A DNA stretch of 64,000 nt from GCA-2712985 sp964515905. GTDB taxonomy: Bacteria; Pseudomonadota; Alphaproteobacteria; UBA7887. The stretch spans positions 1 through 64,000 of the forward strand of contig CAZEWK010000089.1 of assembly GCA_964515905.1 (NCBI GenBank). Direction: 5' to 3'. A program made the translations under genes and the position numbers. This document shows, piece after piece, positions 45,984 to 55,549 of this stretch. How positions within the stretch are numbered: position 1 is the stretch's first letter; every line of letters begins with the position of its first letter. The notes beneath the pieces are model-generated. The model did no database searches. It saw nothing but the letters and a program-made list of their open reading frames with translations, and was not told the DNA's origin.

Positions 45984-47168
45984 TTACGTCTGGCCCCAAC
46001 CTTCTGCAACTCCACGTTCACGAATACGAGCCATCGCTCTTTTTATGTTTTGGGAACTATTTGCGTAGGAAAACCTCATATAACCCTCCCCATAAGCGCC
46101 AAAACTAGTGCCCGCTACAGCTGCAATTTCCAATTCATCTAACAGAAAATTCTCCATGTCTTTTGCCTTCATGCCAGTCCCGCTGATGTTAGGCATAGTA
46201 TAGAACGCCCCTTCTGGCATTATGGATGTAAATCCCGGAATCGAATTCGTCTCTTCAACAATAAGTTGTCGGCGTTCGTCAAATGCTCGGGCCATTTGTA
46301 AAACCGATTCCTGTGAACCCGTTAAGGCAGCGATGGCAGCATATTGTGTTGCAGCATTTGTACAGGAAACTGAATTGATATTTAGCCTAGTGACTAAATC
46401 TACTAATGCAGATGGCCATACTCCATAACCAATCCGCCATCCTGTCATCGCGTACGTCTTGCTCCATCCATCCAAAATTATCAGTCTATCTCGCAACACC
46501 TCATATTCTAACAACGAAACAAATTCAGCTTCATCATATATTAAGCGAGAGTATATTTCGTCCGACAGAACCACTATATCTGGATATGCTTCGAGCCCCT
46601 CTACAAGTCGATTGAATTGTGAGCGAGGCGCGACCCCACCTGTTGGATTCGCCGGACTATTTAGAATAATGAGCCGCGTCGCAGAAGTAATTTGAGAAAG
46701 AACCTCCTCTGCATCGAAGGCGAATTGGTTAGATTCGCGTAAAGGAATAGGGACGGCTTTAGCGCCTGAATAATTTATTACTGATTCATATATAGGGAAA
46801 CCAGGGTTAGGGTACATTATTTCAGCACCAGGTTCACCAAATAGGAGTATGGCATACCACATTGTAACTTTTCCGCCTGGGACTATTACTACCTGGTCAG
46901 GGTCAACCTCTAACCCACGGAACTTGGCAATGTCAGCTGCGACAGCTTCGCGCAAAGGCAATATGCCGTTGCCTGGAGTGTATCCGTGGTGCCCATCCGC
47001 AAGGGCCTTCTGCGCAGCCTCCACTATATGGTCAGGAGTACGGAAATCAGGTTGGCCGATTCCTAGATTGATAACGTCGCGTCCCTGCGCCTCTAGTGCC
47101 TTTGCGCGGGCTAAAAGCTCAAACGCACTCTCTGTCCCAAGACGAGACAGACCTGATGCTAATTGCAA
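45984..47168 (-). CDS. Class I PLP aminotransferase
   Basis: A 394-residue aspartate-aminotransferase-fold enzyme. Features: INLGIGQPDFRTPDHI, NSPANPTGG, LSDEIYSRLIYD, the PLP lysine in DGWSKTYAMTGWRIGYG, and a C-terminal Arg in FSYANSSQN. The amino donor is not certain; the SP-type sequence suits alanine, aromatic or methionine-pathway keto acids as well as aspartate. Divergent from another class I aminotransferase. Confidence 0.88.
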   Translation of the reverse strand: MQLASGLSRLGTESAFELLARAKALEAQGRDVINLGIGQPDFRTPDHIVEAAQKALADGHHGYTPGNGILPLREAVAADIAKFRGLEVDPDQVVIVPGGKVTMWYAILLFGEPGAEIMYPNPGFPIYESVINYSGAKAVPIPLRESNQFAFDAEEVLSQITSATRLIILNSPANPTGGVAPRSQFNRLVEGLEAYPDIVVLSDEIYSRLIYDEAEFVSLLEYEVLRDRLIILDGWSKTYAMTGWRIGYGVWPSALVDLVTRLNINSVSCTNAATQYAAIAALTGSQESVLQMARAFDERRQLIVEETNSIPGFTSIMPEGAFYTMPNISGTGMKAKDMENFLLDELEIAAVAGTSFGAYGEGYMRFSYANSSQNIKRAMARIRERGVAEGWGQT

Positions 47169-47321
47169 AAATTTCTCCTTTAATTATATATCTGCCACAA
47201 AAATAGTGAGTATGGGGCAACCGGTAATTCACTGCAATCTGTGGTATAGTTGTTTATTCTTGCAAGAGTGCAGTTCACCAGCGTAGCCTCGTAGGAAGAC
47301 CGCTCACCCCTAGGGAACCGT

Positions 47322-48524
47322 ATGTCAATAATTGCTGAAAATTTGAATCGCATCAAACCGTCACCCACTATGGCAGTTACAGGCCTGGCTCGAGACCTAA
47401 AAGCTGCAGGAGCAGACGTTATCGGGCTCGGAGCCGGTGAGCCTGACTTTGATACCCCTGATCACATAAAAGAAGCGGCTATCACAGCATTGCGGAATGG
47501 CGATACAAAATACACCGCAGTAGACGGGACTGCAGAGCTTAAAGAAGCCGTATGCAAAAAATTTAAGCGAGACAATGAACTAGACTACACTCCCGACCAA
47601 ATAAACGTTGGTGTTGGTGGGAAACATGTGATGTACAACGCATTTGTGTCGACACTTAATCCAGGTGATGAAGTGATTATCCCAACACCTTATTGGGTTT
47701 CATACCCAGATATGGTGTCTTTAGCAGGAGGAATCCCTGTACTAGTTAAAACAAGCGAAGAAACAGGGTTTAGGCTCAATGCCTCAAACCTTGAGCGCGC
47801 TATCACTTCAAGAACAAAATGGATTATCCTGAATTCGCCCTCTAATCCATCGGGAACAGCGTATGATAGTTCAGAGCTAAAAGCGCTGACCGATGTGTTG
47901 GTTCAACACAGTCAGGTTTGGGTGCTCTCGGACGACATTTACGAGAAAGTCGTGTACGACGACTATGTATTCACCACTGCTGCTCAAATTGAACCTTCTT
48001 TGTACGAACGCACTTTAACTGTAAATGGTGTGTCAAAGGCCTATGCGATGACGGGCTGGCGTATTGGGTTTGCAGGAGGGCCTACTAAACTAATTAAAGC
48101 AATGGCGAAAGTGCAATCACAAAGCACATCGAGCCCTACTTCCATTTCTCAGGCGGCTGCAGTTGCAGCTCTTAATGGAGACCATTCTTTTCTAGCACCT
48201 CGAAATAATGCGTTTCGCCAACGACGCGATCTTGTTGTTTCCATGCTAAACCAAGCAGAAGGCATTAATTGCCTTGTCCCTGAAGGAGCTTTTTATGTTT
48301 ACCCGAGTTGCCATGGAGTGATCGGGAAAAAGTCGCCAGACGGATCTATGATAAAATCCGATGAAGATTTTGCTCGTTATTTACTTGAGTCCGTCGGAGT
48401 AGCGGTCGTTTTTGGAGAAGCATTTGGACTGGGCCCTCATTTCCGAATTTCGTATGCAACTTCTGATGAATTACTCACAGAAGCCTGCCATCGTATTCAA
48501 AAAGCTTGCAGCGAGTTAAAATAA
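47322..48524 (+). CDS. Aspartate aminotransferase family enzyme
   Basis: A 400-residue class I aminotransferase of the alphaproteobacterial AspC type. Features: IGLGAGEPDFDTPDHI, NSPSNPSGTAY, LSDDIYEKVVYDD, the PLP lysine in NGVSKAYAMTGWRIGFA, and FRISYATS with the carboxylate-binding Arg. Probably makes aspartate/glutamate, possibly also prephenate. The ATG is followed by the Mo-oxidoreductase gene after only two bases. Confidence 0.9.
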   Translation: MSIIAENLNRIKPSPTMAVTGLARDLKAAGADVIGLGAGEPDFDTPDHIKEAAITALRNGDTKYTAVDGTAELKEAVCKKFKRDNELDYTPDQINVGVGGKHVMYNAFVSTLNPGDEVIIPTPYWVSYPDMVSLAGGIPVLVKTSEETGFRLNASNLERAITSRTKWIILNSPSNPSGTAYDSSELKALTDVLVQHSQVWVLSDDIYEKVVYDDYVFTTAAQIEPSLYERTLTVNGVSKAYAMTGWRIGFAGGPTKLIKAMAKVQSQSTSSPTSISQAAAVAALNGDHSFLAPRNNAFRQRRDLVVSMLNQAEGINCLVPEGAFYVYPSCHGVIGKKSPDGSMIKSDEDFARYLLESVGVAVVFGEAFGLGPHFRISYATSDELLTEACHRIQKACSELK

Positions 48525-48526
48525 AA

Positions 48527-50593
48527 ATGGATAAAGATACACCTATTCAGGTTAACTATTCGGCATGTCCTCATGACTGCCCCAGCACATGTGCTCTTGA
48601 AGTAGAGTTGTTAGACCAACATCGGATAGGTCGGGTCCGTGGAGCTAAAGAAAATTCTTATACTTCGGGCATCGTCTGCGCAAAAGTGGCGCGCTACTCT
48701 GAACGCACGCATCATCCGGATCGTTTGATTTCCCCGATGCGTCGAAGCGGTGAAAAGGGAACCGGTGAATTTAAATCTATTTCTTGGGATGACGCCCTAG
48801 ATGAAGTGGCCGAAGCGTTCATCCAAACGGCTCAAAAACATGGCTCCGAATCTATATGGCCTTATTTTTATGCTGGAACCATGGGTCTGCTGCAACGTGA
48901 TGGCATCAATCGACTGCGCCACGACATGAAATATTCTGGGCAACACAGTACCATTTGCGTAACACTTGTCCAAGCCGGATGGAAAGCAGCCGTAGGGACC
49001 CTGCGTGGACCAGACCCACGAGAAATGGCGGCCTCCGACTTAATTATTGCCTGGGGTGGAAACCCTGCTTCTACTCAAGTCAACGTAATGACCCATATAC
49101 AAAAAGCACGGAAAGAGCGTGGAGCAAAATTTATCGTGGTCGATCCATACCGAACACGCTCTGCTCAAGTATCCGACATGCACCTCGCTTTGAAGCCAGG
49201 TACGGATGCAGCAATGGCCTGTGCGGTAATGCATGTACTTTTTCGGGATGGATTTGCCAACCACAAATATATGTCACAATTTTCGGATTGTCCCGAAGCC
49301 CTTGAACATCACTTGCGCACACGCACACCCGCATGGGCGGCAAAAATCACTGGTCTGTCAGTCTCAGAGATAGAGACTTTTGCGAAATTGTACGGTCAAA
49401 CAAAGCGTAGCTACATCCGAGTGGGATTTGGCTTCTCTCGCTCTCGAAACGGCGCGGTGAATACCCATGCTGTATCCTGCTTGCCAACCATTACTGGAGC
49501 TTGGGCTCATAAAGGCGGTGGAGCATTTCACAGTAATGGTGGCATCTATCATTGGGATAAAACTTTGATAGAAGGTCTTGACTGCCAGGACCCTTCGATT
49601 CGCCTGCTGGATCAATGCAGGATCGGACCAATTTTAACCGGTGATAAAATGGATCTAGCCAACGGGCCAGCAGTGCACGCCATGTTGGTACAAAATACTA
49701 ACCCGGCAGTGGTGGCTCCAGAATCAGCCAAAGTGATAGAGGGCCTGCTCCGGGACGATTTATTCTTGTGTGTCCATGAGCAATTTGTAACAGATACTGC
49801 TAAATTTGCCGATATTCTGCTGCCCGCCACCACTTTCGTGGAACATAACGACATATATCAAGCAAGCGGACACCAACATATTACTCTTGGCCCGAAACTT
49901 ATCGAACCTATTGGTCAATCCCGCTCCAATCACAATGTAATCTGCGCAATTGCAAAGCGGGTGGGTGCCACTCATAGGGGTTTCAAAATGACGGAGTGGG
50001 AAATTATTGACGAGACGTTAAAGACCTCTGGTTGGGGTAGCGTTGACGCCTTAAAAGATAACCGTTGGATTGACTGTCAACCGAGTTTTAAGGATTCTCA
50101 CTTTTTAGATGGATTTGGGTTCGATGACGGCAAGTTTCGGTTTGCTGCTAACTGGGCCGCTGAAGGGCCCGACCATAAGGCTCTACCGAATCTCCCAGAC
50201 CACATAGAATTAATCGAAAAGGCTGATGCAGATCATCCATTCCGACTAGTAACTGCTCCAGCACATAATTACCTAAACACATCGTTTACAGAGACAAAAA
50301 CTTCTATAGCAAAAGAAGTGAGACCGACTATTAAACTGTGTAAGGAGGATATCGCGCAATTAAATATGCTCCCTGGGGACAAAGTAAAAGTTGGGAACAG
50401 TCGAGGTGAAATTATTGTGCACGTTGACATTGCCAAAGATCAACAATCAAAAGTCGCAGTAATTGAAGGTATTTGGCCTAATCATGCATTCGAAAACGGG
50501 CTCGGTGTAAACACGTTGATCGGGGCTGACCCCGGGCCACCGAATGGCGGCGGTGTTTTTCATGATGCTGCAGTTTGGATTAAAAATGCCTGA
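48527..50593 (+). CDS. Molybdopterin (bis-MGD) oxidoreductase
   Basis: A 688-residue DMSO-reductase-superfamily enzyme. An N-terminal [4Fe-4S] motif is seen: CPHDCPSTCALEV, then GIVCAKV. Next come ISWDDALDEVAEAF and a Mo/MGD core (GGNPASTQVN, VVDPYRTRSA). A C-terminal dinucleotide-binding domain follows (LNTSFTETK). The ligand to Mo is not certain. No signal peptide, so cytoplasmic. Its substrate is unknown; it is linked to the aminotransferase gene upstream. It depends on the Mo-cofactor genes at 37-39.5 kb. Confidence 0.88.
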   Translation: MDKDTPIQVNYSACPHDCPSTCALEVELLDQHRIGRVRGAKENSYTSGIVCAKVARYSERTHHPDRLISPMRRSGEKGTGEFKSISWDDALDEVAEAFIQTAQKHGSESIWPYFYAGTMGLLQRDGINRLRHDMKYSGQHSTICVTLVQAGWKAAVGTLRGPDPREMAASDLIIAWGGNPASTQVNVMTHIQKARKERGAKFIVVDPYRTRSAQVSDMHLALKPGTDAAMACAVMHVLFRDGFANHKYMSQFSDCPEALEHHLRTRTPAWAAKITGLSVSEIETFAKLYGQTKRSYIRVGFGFSRSRNGAVNTHAVSCLPTITGAWAHKGGGAFHSNGGIYHWDKTLIEGLDCQDPSIRLLDQCRIGPILTGDKMDLANGPAVHAMLVQNTNPAVVAPESAKVIEGLLRDDLFLCVHEQFVTDTAKFADILLPATTFVEHNDIYQASGHQHITLGPKLIEPIGQSRSNHNVICAIAKRVGATHRGFKMTEWEIIDETLKTSGWGSVDALKDNRWIDCQPSFKDSHFLDGFGFDDGKFRFAANWAAEGPDHKALPNLPDHIELIEKADADHPFRLVTAPAHNYLNTSFTETKTSIAKEVRPTIKLCKEDIAQLNMLPGDKVKVGNSRGEIIVHVDIAKDQQSKVAVIEGIWPNHAFENGLGVNTLIGADPGPPNGGGVFHDAAVWIKNA

Positions 50594-50674
50594 ATTCAGC
50601 AGCCCCTTCACACGACAACGAATAAAAACCAATAAACTATATACCTCACAAAGTCGGACGTAACCAAAACACCT

Positions 50675-51655
50675 ATGTTTATCAAAAACCATCGTAATTG
50701 GTATATTCCAGACTCAAAAGTGACACCAGAAAAGGTATTTTGGAACCGCCGTGAATTCTCCAAAACCGTCATTGCGGGCAGTATTTTAGGTGGGTCAACC
50801 AGCAATATTTTTAGTGTTTTATCACCATCTGAAGCTTTGGCTGAACCGGATTTAAACGCTGACCGTTATCCTGCCCGCATCAACCCTCGATATACAGTGA
50901 GACGACCAATTACGCCAGAGCATCTCGCAACTACTTATAACAATTTCTTTGAATTTGGATCCAGCAAAGACATATGGAAAAGCGCTAAGCAGCTTCCTCT
51001 AAGACCTTGGGAGATACGTCTTGATGGAATGGTTGAGAAACCAATGACATTTGGCGTGGACGACTTGATCAAAAAAATGCCACTTGAAGAGCGCGTGCTC
51101 CGGCATCGCTGTGTAGAAGCCTGGTCAATGACAGTACCTTGGACAGGGTTCCCACTTCGACTTTTACTTGATATTGCCAAACCTTTAAGCCAAGCCAAAT
51201 ACTTGGAAATGTCTGCTTTTGAATTGCCAGATATTGCTCAAGGACAACGACAAATATGGTTGCCTTGGCCCTACGGGGAGGGCATTACAATAGAAGAGGC
51301 TAGCAACGAATTGGCCATGCTGGTGGTAGGGGCTTACGGGGCACCACTGCCCCACCAAAATGGAGCCCCACTGCGACTAATTTTGCCATGGAAATATGGC
51401 TTTAAATCAATCAAATCCATTCAACGCTTTACTTTCACAGACCGCCGTCCAGTAAGTTTCTGGCAAGAGATCGCTGGAAACGAGTATGGCTTTTGGGCCA
51501 ATGTAAATCCTGAAGTTCCACACCCGAGATGGAGCCAAGAAACGGAGCGAATGTTGGGGTCGAATGAACGGGTACCAACACGCATTTTTAATGGATATGG
51601 GGAGTTTGTGTCGCACCTATACACAGACCTTAGAAACGAAAATCTCTTTTTATAA
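50675..51655 (+). CDS. msrP: Periplasmic methionine-sulfoxide reductase catalytic subunit MsrP
   Basis: A 326-residue Mo-MPT enzyme that repairs oxidised methionine in periplasmic proteins. A twin-arginine signal (NRREFSKTVIAGSILGG) lies at about 25-42. The Mo-ligating Cys is in HRCVEAWSMTVPWTGF, followed by LILPWKYGFKSIKSI. The haem membrane partner MsrQ is not adjacent. Its cofactor needs MoaD/MoaE. Confidence 0.93.
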   Translation: MFIKNHRNWYIPDSKVTPEKVFWNRREFSKTVIAGSILGGSTSNIFSVLSPSEALAEPDLNADRYPARINPRYTVRRPITPEHLATTYNNFFEFGSSKDIWKSAKQLPLRPWEIRLDGMVEKPMTFGVDDLIKKMPLEERVLRHRCVEAWSMTVPWTGFPLRLLLDIAKPLSQAKYLEMSAFELPDIAQGQRQIWLPWPYGEGITIEEASNELAMLVVGAYGAPLPHQNGAPLRLILPWKYGFKSIKSIQRFTFTDRRPVSFWQEIAGNEYGFWANVNPEVPHPRWSQETERMLGSNERVPTRIFNGYGEFVSHLYTDLRNENLFL

Positions 51656-51675
51656 TGAGCATTAGGTTCTAGTAA

Positions 51676-52347
51676 GTGCTAAATATTTCGCCCGCTCTAA
51701 TTATTTTTGATTGTGATGGTGTTCTGGTAGATTCTGAGCCAATTGCAAATCGAATATTAGCTCAATCGCTGAGCAAAGAAGGCTATGAATGTTCTTTTGA
51801 GGACTCGATTGAGAAGTTCGTGGGAAGGGACCTCACCACTATTGTAAATCAGGTTGAGACAGAATTAGGCCGAGAACTTTCAGAAAGATTTTTTGAACAA
51901 TTGCAGGCTCAAACTTATGCTACCTTTCAGAAATATCTAAAACCGGTCCCGGGTATTGGTGCCGTTTTAGGCAAGATTTCGTTGCCCAAGTGTGTCGCAT
52001 CCTCAGGGACTATTGATAAGATAGAATTTACTTTGACCTTGACTGGGCTGCGACATCATTTTGGGAGCGCAGTTTTTAGTGCCAGTCAAGTACCTCGAGG
52101 CAAGCCCTATCCAGACTTATTTCTCCACGCAGCGCAACAATTTAGCGTTTCACCAAACGCGTGTATCGTAGTCGAAGACAGTATACCAGGCGTTCTGGGT
52201 GCCCGTGCAGCAGGAATGCATGTGTTAGGTTATGCGGGTGGAACTCATGTTAGACCAAATCATGATCATCTTTTAACTGAAGCTGGAGCACAGGTTTTTC
52301 TTTCTATGACCAGTCTCCCCAAACTGTTAACCACCAAATTCGAATAA
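51676..52347 (+). CDS. HAD superfamily phosphatase/phosphoglucomutase-like
   Basis: A 223-residue HAD-fold hydrolase. Motif I is IFDCDGVLVDSE (nucleophile and acid Asp), motif II SSGTIDK, motif III Lys in RGKPYPDLFL, and motif IV VVEDSIPGV. A helical cap follows motif I, as in beta-phosphoglucomutase-type phosphatases. The start is GTG. Substrate unknown. Confidence 0.9.
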   Translation: MLNISPALIIFDCDGVLVDSEPIANRILAQSLSKEGYECSFEDSIEKFVGRDLTTIVNQVETELGRELSERFFEQLQAQTYATFQKYLKPVPGIGAVLGKISLPKCVASSGTIDKIEFTLTLTGLRHHFGSAVFSASQVPRGKPYPDLFLHAAQQFSVSPNACIVVEDSIPGVLGARAAGMHVLGYAGGTHVRPNHDHLLTEAGAQVFLSMTSLPKLLTTKFE

Positions 52348-52417
52348 CTTTAAAGGTTCTTTGCCTCGGCGAGTGACATCCGAACACTAACAAATCTATT
52401 TGTGGAGACATCGCCCA

Positions 52418-53323
52418 ATGACAAACTCCCTGGTTGAAAATCTCGATGGTGTGGCATTCATTGACAGAGACTACGTCCCCATCCGAGAAGCTAAAATCCC
52501 CCTACTAGATTGGGGTTTTTTACGATCGGATGCCAATCAAGATACGATTTCTGTTTGGAAAGGACTATTCTTTCGATTAGAAGATCATCTGGACCGATTT
52601 GAGAAAAATATCGCGAAATTACGAATGGAGTGCCCTTACGACCGTGCGCAAATACGGTCCATAATGGTAGAATGTGTTAAACGCTCAAAGGCAACTAACG
52701 CCTACGTCCAGATTATCATGACGCGGGGGACTCCTCCGATCGGCATTCGAGATCCTAGAGAATGCCAGAATCAATTTTATGCTTTCTGTGTTCCTTACAT
52801 CTGGATCGCAACTGAGGCCCAACGGGAATATGGGTTGAAATTAGTAGTTAGTTCGATCCAGAGAATTCCTGTGTCTTCTGTTGATCCTACACTGAAGCAT
52901 TATCACTGGCTCGATTTCCAAATGGGTTTGTTTGAAGCATATGAACGAGGCGGCGACACTGTTGTTTTAACCGACGAAGCCGGACTTGTAACTGAGGGGC
53001 CAGGATTCAATATTTTTATAGTAAAAGATGGCAACATAGGAACTCCCAGACACGGTGTCCTTAACGGCATGACCCGTCAAACAGTGAGCGAACTCTGCGC
53101 AGAAATCGGTGTTTCCTGTTTCTCCAAAGATATTCCTGTGGAACATCTTATCAACGCAGATGAAGTGTTTCTATCTTCAACGGCAGGGGGAATAATCCCA
53201 GTGACCACAGTTAATGGCCACGTTGTCGGCAACGGAAAGCCAGGTCCAACCTATGAACAACTGAAAGTCCTCTATTGGGAAAAACGTGAATCGGGTTGGC
53301 ACGGGACCCCTGTATTTGTTTAA
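52418..53323 (+). CDS. Class IV aminotransferase (BCAT/D-amino acid type)
   Basis: A 301-residue PLP enzyme related to branched-chain and D-amino-acid aminotransferases. Features: PLLDWGFLRSD in place of the usual DHG..YGD, the PLP lysine in TLKHYHWLD, TEGPGFNIF, and MTRQTV before the C-terminal SSTAGGIIPV loop. Start ATG at 52418 with GGAGA upstream. The changed N-terminal loop suggests a substrate different from the ilvE product at 36 kb. Confidence 0.87.
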   Translation: MTNSLVENLDGVAFIDRDYVPIREAKIPLLDWGFLRSDANQDTISVWKGLFFRLEDHLDRFEKNIAKLRMECPYDRAQIRSIMVECVKRSKATNAYVQIIMTRGTPPIGIRDPRECQNQFYAFCVPYIWIATEAQREYGLKLVVSSIQRIPVSSVDPTLKHYHWLDFQMGLFEAYERGGDTVVLTDEAGLVTEGPGFNIFIVKDGNIGTPRHGVLNGMTRQTVSELCAEIGVSCFSKDIPVEHLINADEVFLSSTAGGIIPVTTVNGHVVGNGKPGPTYEQLKVLYWEKRESGWHGTPVFV

Positions 53324-53346
53324 GGACAGCCAAATGGAAGGGATAT

Positions 53347-54240
53347 TTATTTAAAACCCGTCTCCGCGACTTTCCGTAATAAGAAATCGCGAAAAACCGA
53401 AATGCGACGCGAATCTTTTAGTTCTGACGGATAAACGAAATATGCCTCCGCTGACGGTGTCTCGAGTTTGTCTAAAATACGGACTAAATTTGGTTGTTGG
53501 TTTGAAAGGAAGGTTGGCAATGTTGCAATACCAGTTCCATTCTGAACGCAACGCAACATGCCGTAAACATTGTTTACTGTTAACGACGGCTCAAACTTGG
53601 GCGCTATCAAATTGAGCTCGTCGAGCAGCCAACTGTGCCCCGCAAACGGTGAAGGCATTTCGGAACCAAAACTTATGACTCTGTGCTTGGTTAACTCTCG
53701 TATTTTCGTAGGTGTCCCAAACTGATTCAAATAGGCCGGTGCGGCATATATACCTAAATGTCCTGTGAACAAACGCCGCTGTATCAAGTCCGACTGTGTT
53801 GGGGGTTTTACTCGTATTGCAACGTCTGCCTCTCGCATGGTCAAGTCAAGCTCTACATCTGCTACTAGTAAGCTTACCGATATATCGGAATACAGGTCTA
53901 TAAATTCTCCTATATGTTCGGTAAGCCATAATGAGCCAAATCCCACAGTCGTCGTAATCCGTAGTGGTCCTTTTGGATGCTCTTGACTTTCAGTTAGCCT
54001 TGCTTCAGTCATCGCGAGTGTCGTGAAAACATCGTGAACGGACTGAAACAAGACCTCTCCTTGTTCCGTTAACAGCAGACCTCTTGCGTGACGATGAAAC
54101 AAAGTTAAATTCAACGAGTCTTCAAGACCCCGGATCTGGCGACTTACCGCAGATTGACTCAAATTTAGCACGTCCCCCGCATGAGTGAAACTACCGGTTT
54201 CAGCGACTACATGGAAGATTCTTAGCTTATCCCAGTTCAT
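53347..54240 (-). CDS. LysR family transcriptional regulator
   Basis: A 297-residue regulator: N-terminal winged helix (FHVVAETGSFTHAGDVLNLS, then QSAVSRQIRGLE) and a substrate-binding domain with LVADVELDLTMREADVAIRV. The closest plausible targets are the convergent aminotransferase gene or distant genes; the neighbours do not settle it. Confidence 0.9.
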   Translation of the reverse strand: MNWDKLRIFHVVAETGSFTHAGDVLNLSQSAVSRQIRGLEDSLNLTLFHRHARGLLLTEQGEVLFQSVHDVFTTLAMTEARLTESQEHPKGPLRITTTVGFGSLWLTEHIGEFIDLYSDISVSLLVADVELDLTMREADVAIRVKPPTQSDLIQRRLFTGHLGIYAAPAYLNQFGTPTKIRELTKHRVISFGSEMPSPFAGHSWLLDELNLIAPKFEPSLTVNNVYGMLRCVQNGTGIATLPTFLSNQQPNLVRILDKLETPSAEAYFVYPSELKDSRRISVFRDFLLRKVAETGFK

Positions 54241-54301
54241 CTATTTGATTTCAGAAATGATTTTGCAACTCACCTCTTGTCCTAGCCTTTGCAATTAATA
54301 G

Positions 54302-55267
54302 TCACTCCGCGGCGCGCATCGCGTTATCATCAGTTGCTAGATATCGTTCCGCTTCAAGAGCCGCCATGCAGCCAGAGCCCGCTGCGGTTACGGCCTGCCG
54401 GTACACCTTATCTTGGACATCACCAGCCGCGAACACACCAGGAATATTTGTTGCCGTACTTCCCGGTATAGTGTTGATATAACCATCCTTATCCATATCC
54501 ACCATACCTTTAAATAAACCGGTATTCGGTGTATGGCCAATAGCAATAAACAAGCCGTCCAATGGCAGTTCTCTTTGCGCACCAGTTTTAATATTTTTAA
54601 GACGAAGACACTCTACAGATTTTGGATCACTGCTCCCTAACACCTCTTCGACCAGATGATCCCACAGTATTTCTATTTTTTTGTTAGAGAATAGTCTGTC
54701 CTGCAGCATCTTTTCTGCTCGCAACTCATCACGGCGGTGAACAAGCCACACTTTTGAAGCAAAATTAGTCAGAAAAAGCGCCTCCTCAACAGCCGTGTTA
54801 CCTCCTCCAACTACTGCAACCACTTTATTTCGGAAAAAGAACCCATCACAAGTAGCACACGCTGAGACACCAAATCCTTGGTATTCTGTCTCACTGTCCA
54901 ACCCCAGCCATCGAGCTTCCGCGCCAGTACATAATATTACCGATTCCCCAGTATAACGCGCACCAGAATCTCCTAGACACACAAAGGGGCCCTGGCCTAA
55001 ATCTATTTCTTTGATTATGTCTGAAACCATTTTTGTACCAACTGACTCTGCTTGCTTCTGCATCTGCTCCATGAGCCAAGGACCCTGAATAACATCAGCA
55101 AAACCGGGGTAATTTTCGACGTCGGTGGTGATTGTCATTTGTCCGCCAGGTTGAATACCGTGCAACAAGATCGGGGCTAAATTCGCTCTTGAAGCATATA
55201 TAGCCGCTGTTAGACCGGCAGGCCCGGAACCCAAGATTAGTACCTTGCTGTGGTTTAAAGTCGTCAT
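54302..55267 (-). CDS. trxB: Thioredoxin reductase
   Basis: A 321-residue FAD/NADPH flavoprotein that reduces thioredoxin. FAD site GSGPAGLTAAIYASRA, redox pair CATC in SACATCDGFF, NADPH site VVGGGNTAVEEA and the closing GVFAAGDVQDK. Normal length and intact motifs. Confidence 0.96.
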   Translation of the reverse strand: MTTLNHSKVLILGSGPAGLTAAIYASRANLAPILLHGIQPGGQMTITTDVENYPGFADVIQGPWLMEQMQKQAESVGTKMVSDIIKEIDLGQGPFVCLGDSGARYTGESVILCTGAEARWLGLDSETEYQGFGVSACATCDGFFFRNKVVAVVGGGNTAVEEALFLTNFASKVWLVHRRDELRAEKMLQDRLFSNKKIEILWDHLVEEVLGSSDPKSVECLRLKNIKTGAQRELPLDGLFIAIGHTPNTGLFKGMVDMDKDGYINTIPGSTATNIPGVFAAGDVQDKVYRQAVTAAGSGCMAALEAERYLATDDNAMRAAE

Positions 55268-55549
55268 ACACCCACCAAAAAATCTGTAATTTAGAAATCG
55301 AAACTACTGTTGGATATGCAAAGTAGATCAGAAAATAAACAATATTTACATTCTAAATAAAATGAATAGCCTGCTATTTAATCGTACTTTACGCGACCTC
55401 TCCACAAACTTCCAAATGTTTTACTCTACCGTTGAACGATTAGGTAAGATTACAGGCGTATTTCTGTATTAATCAACGTTAAGTATCTGTCCCCTACGCG
55501 ATCTCTCCTTAAAGCTTGACCATTACTACTTGCCCGTGAAAATAAGGAT

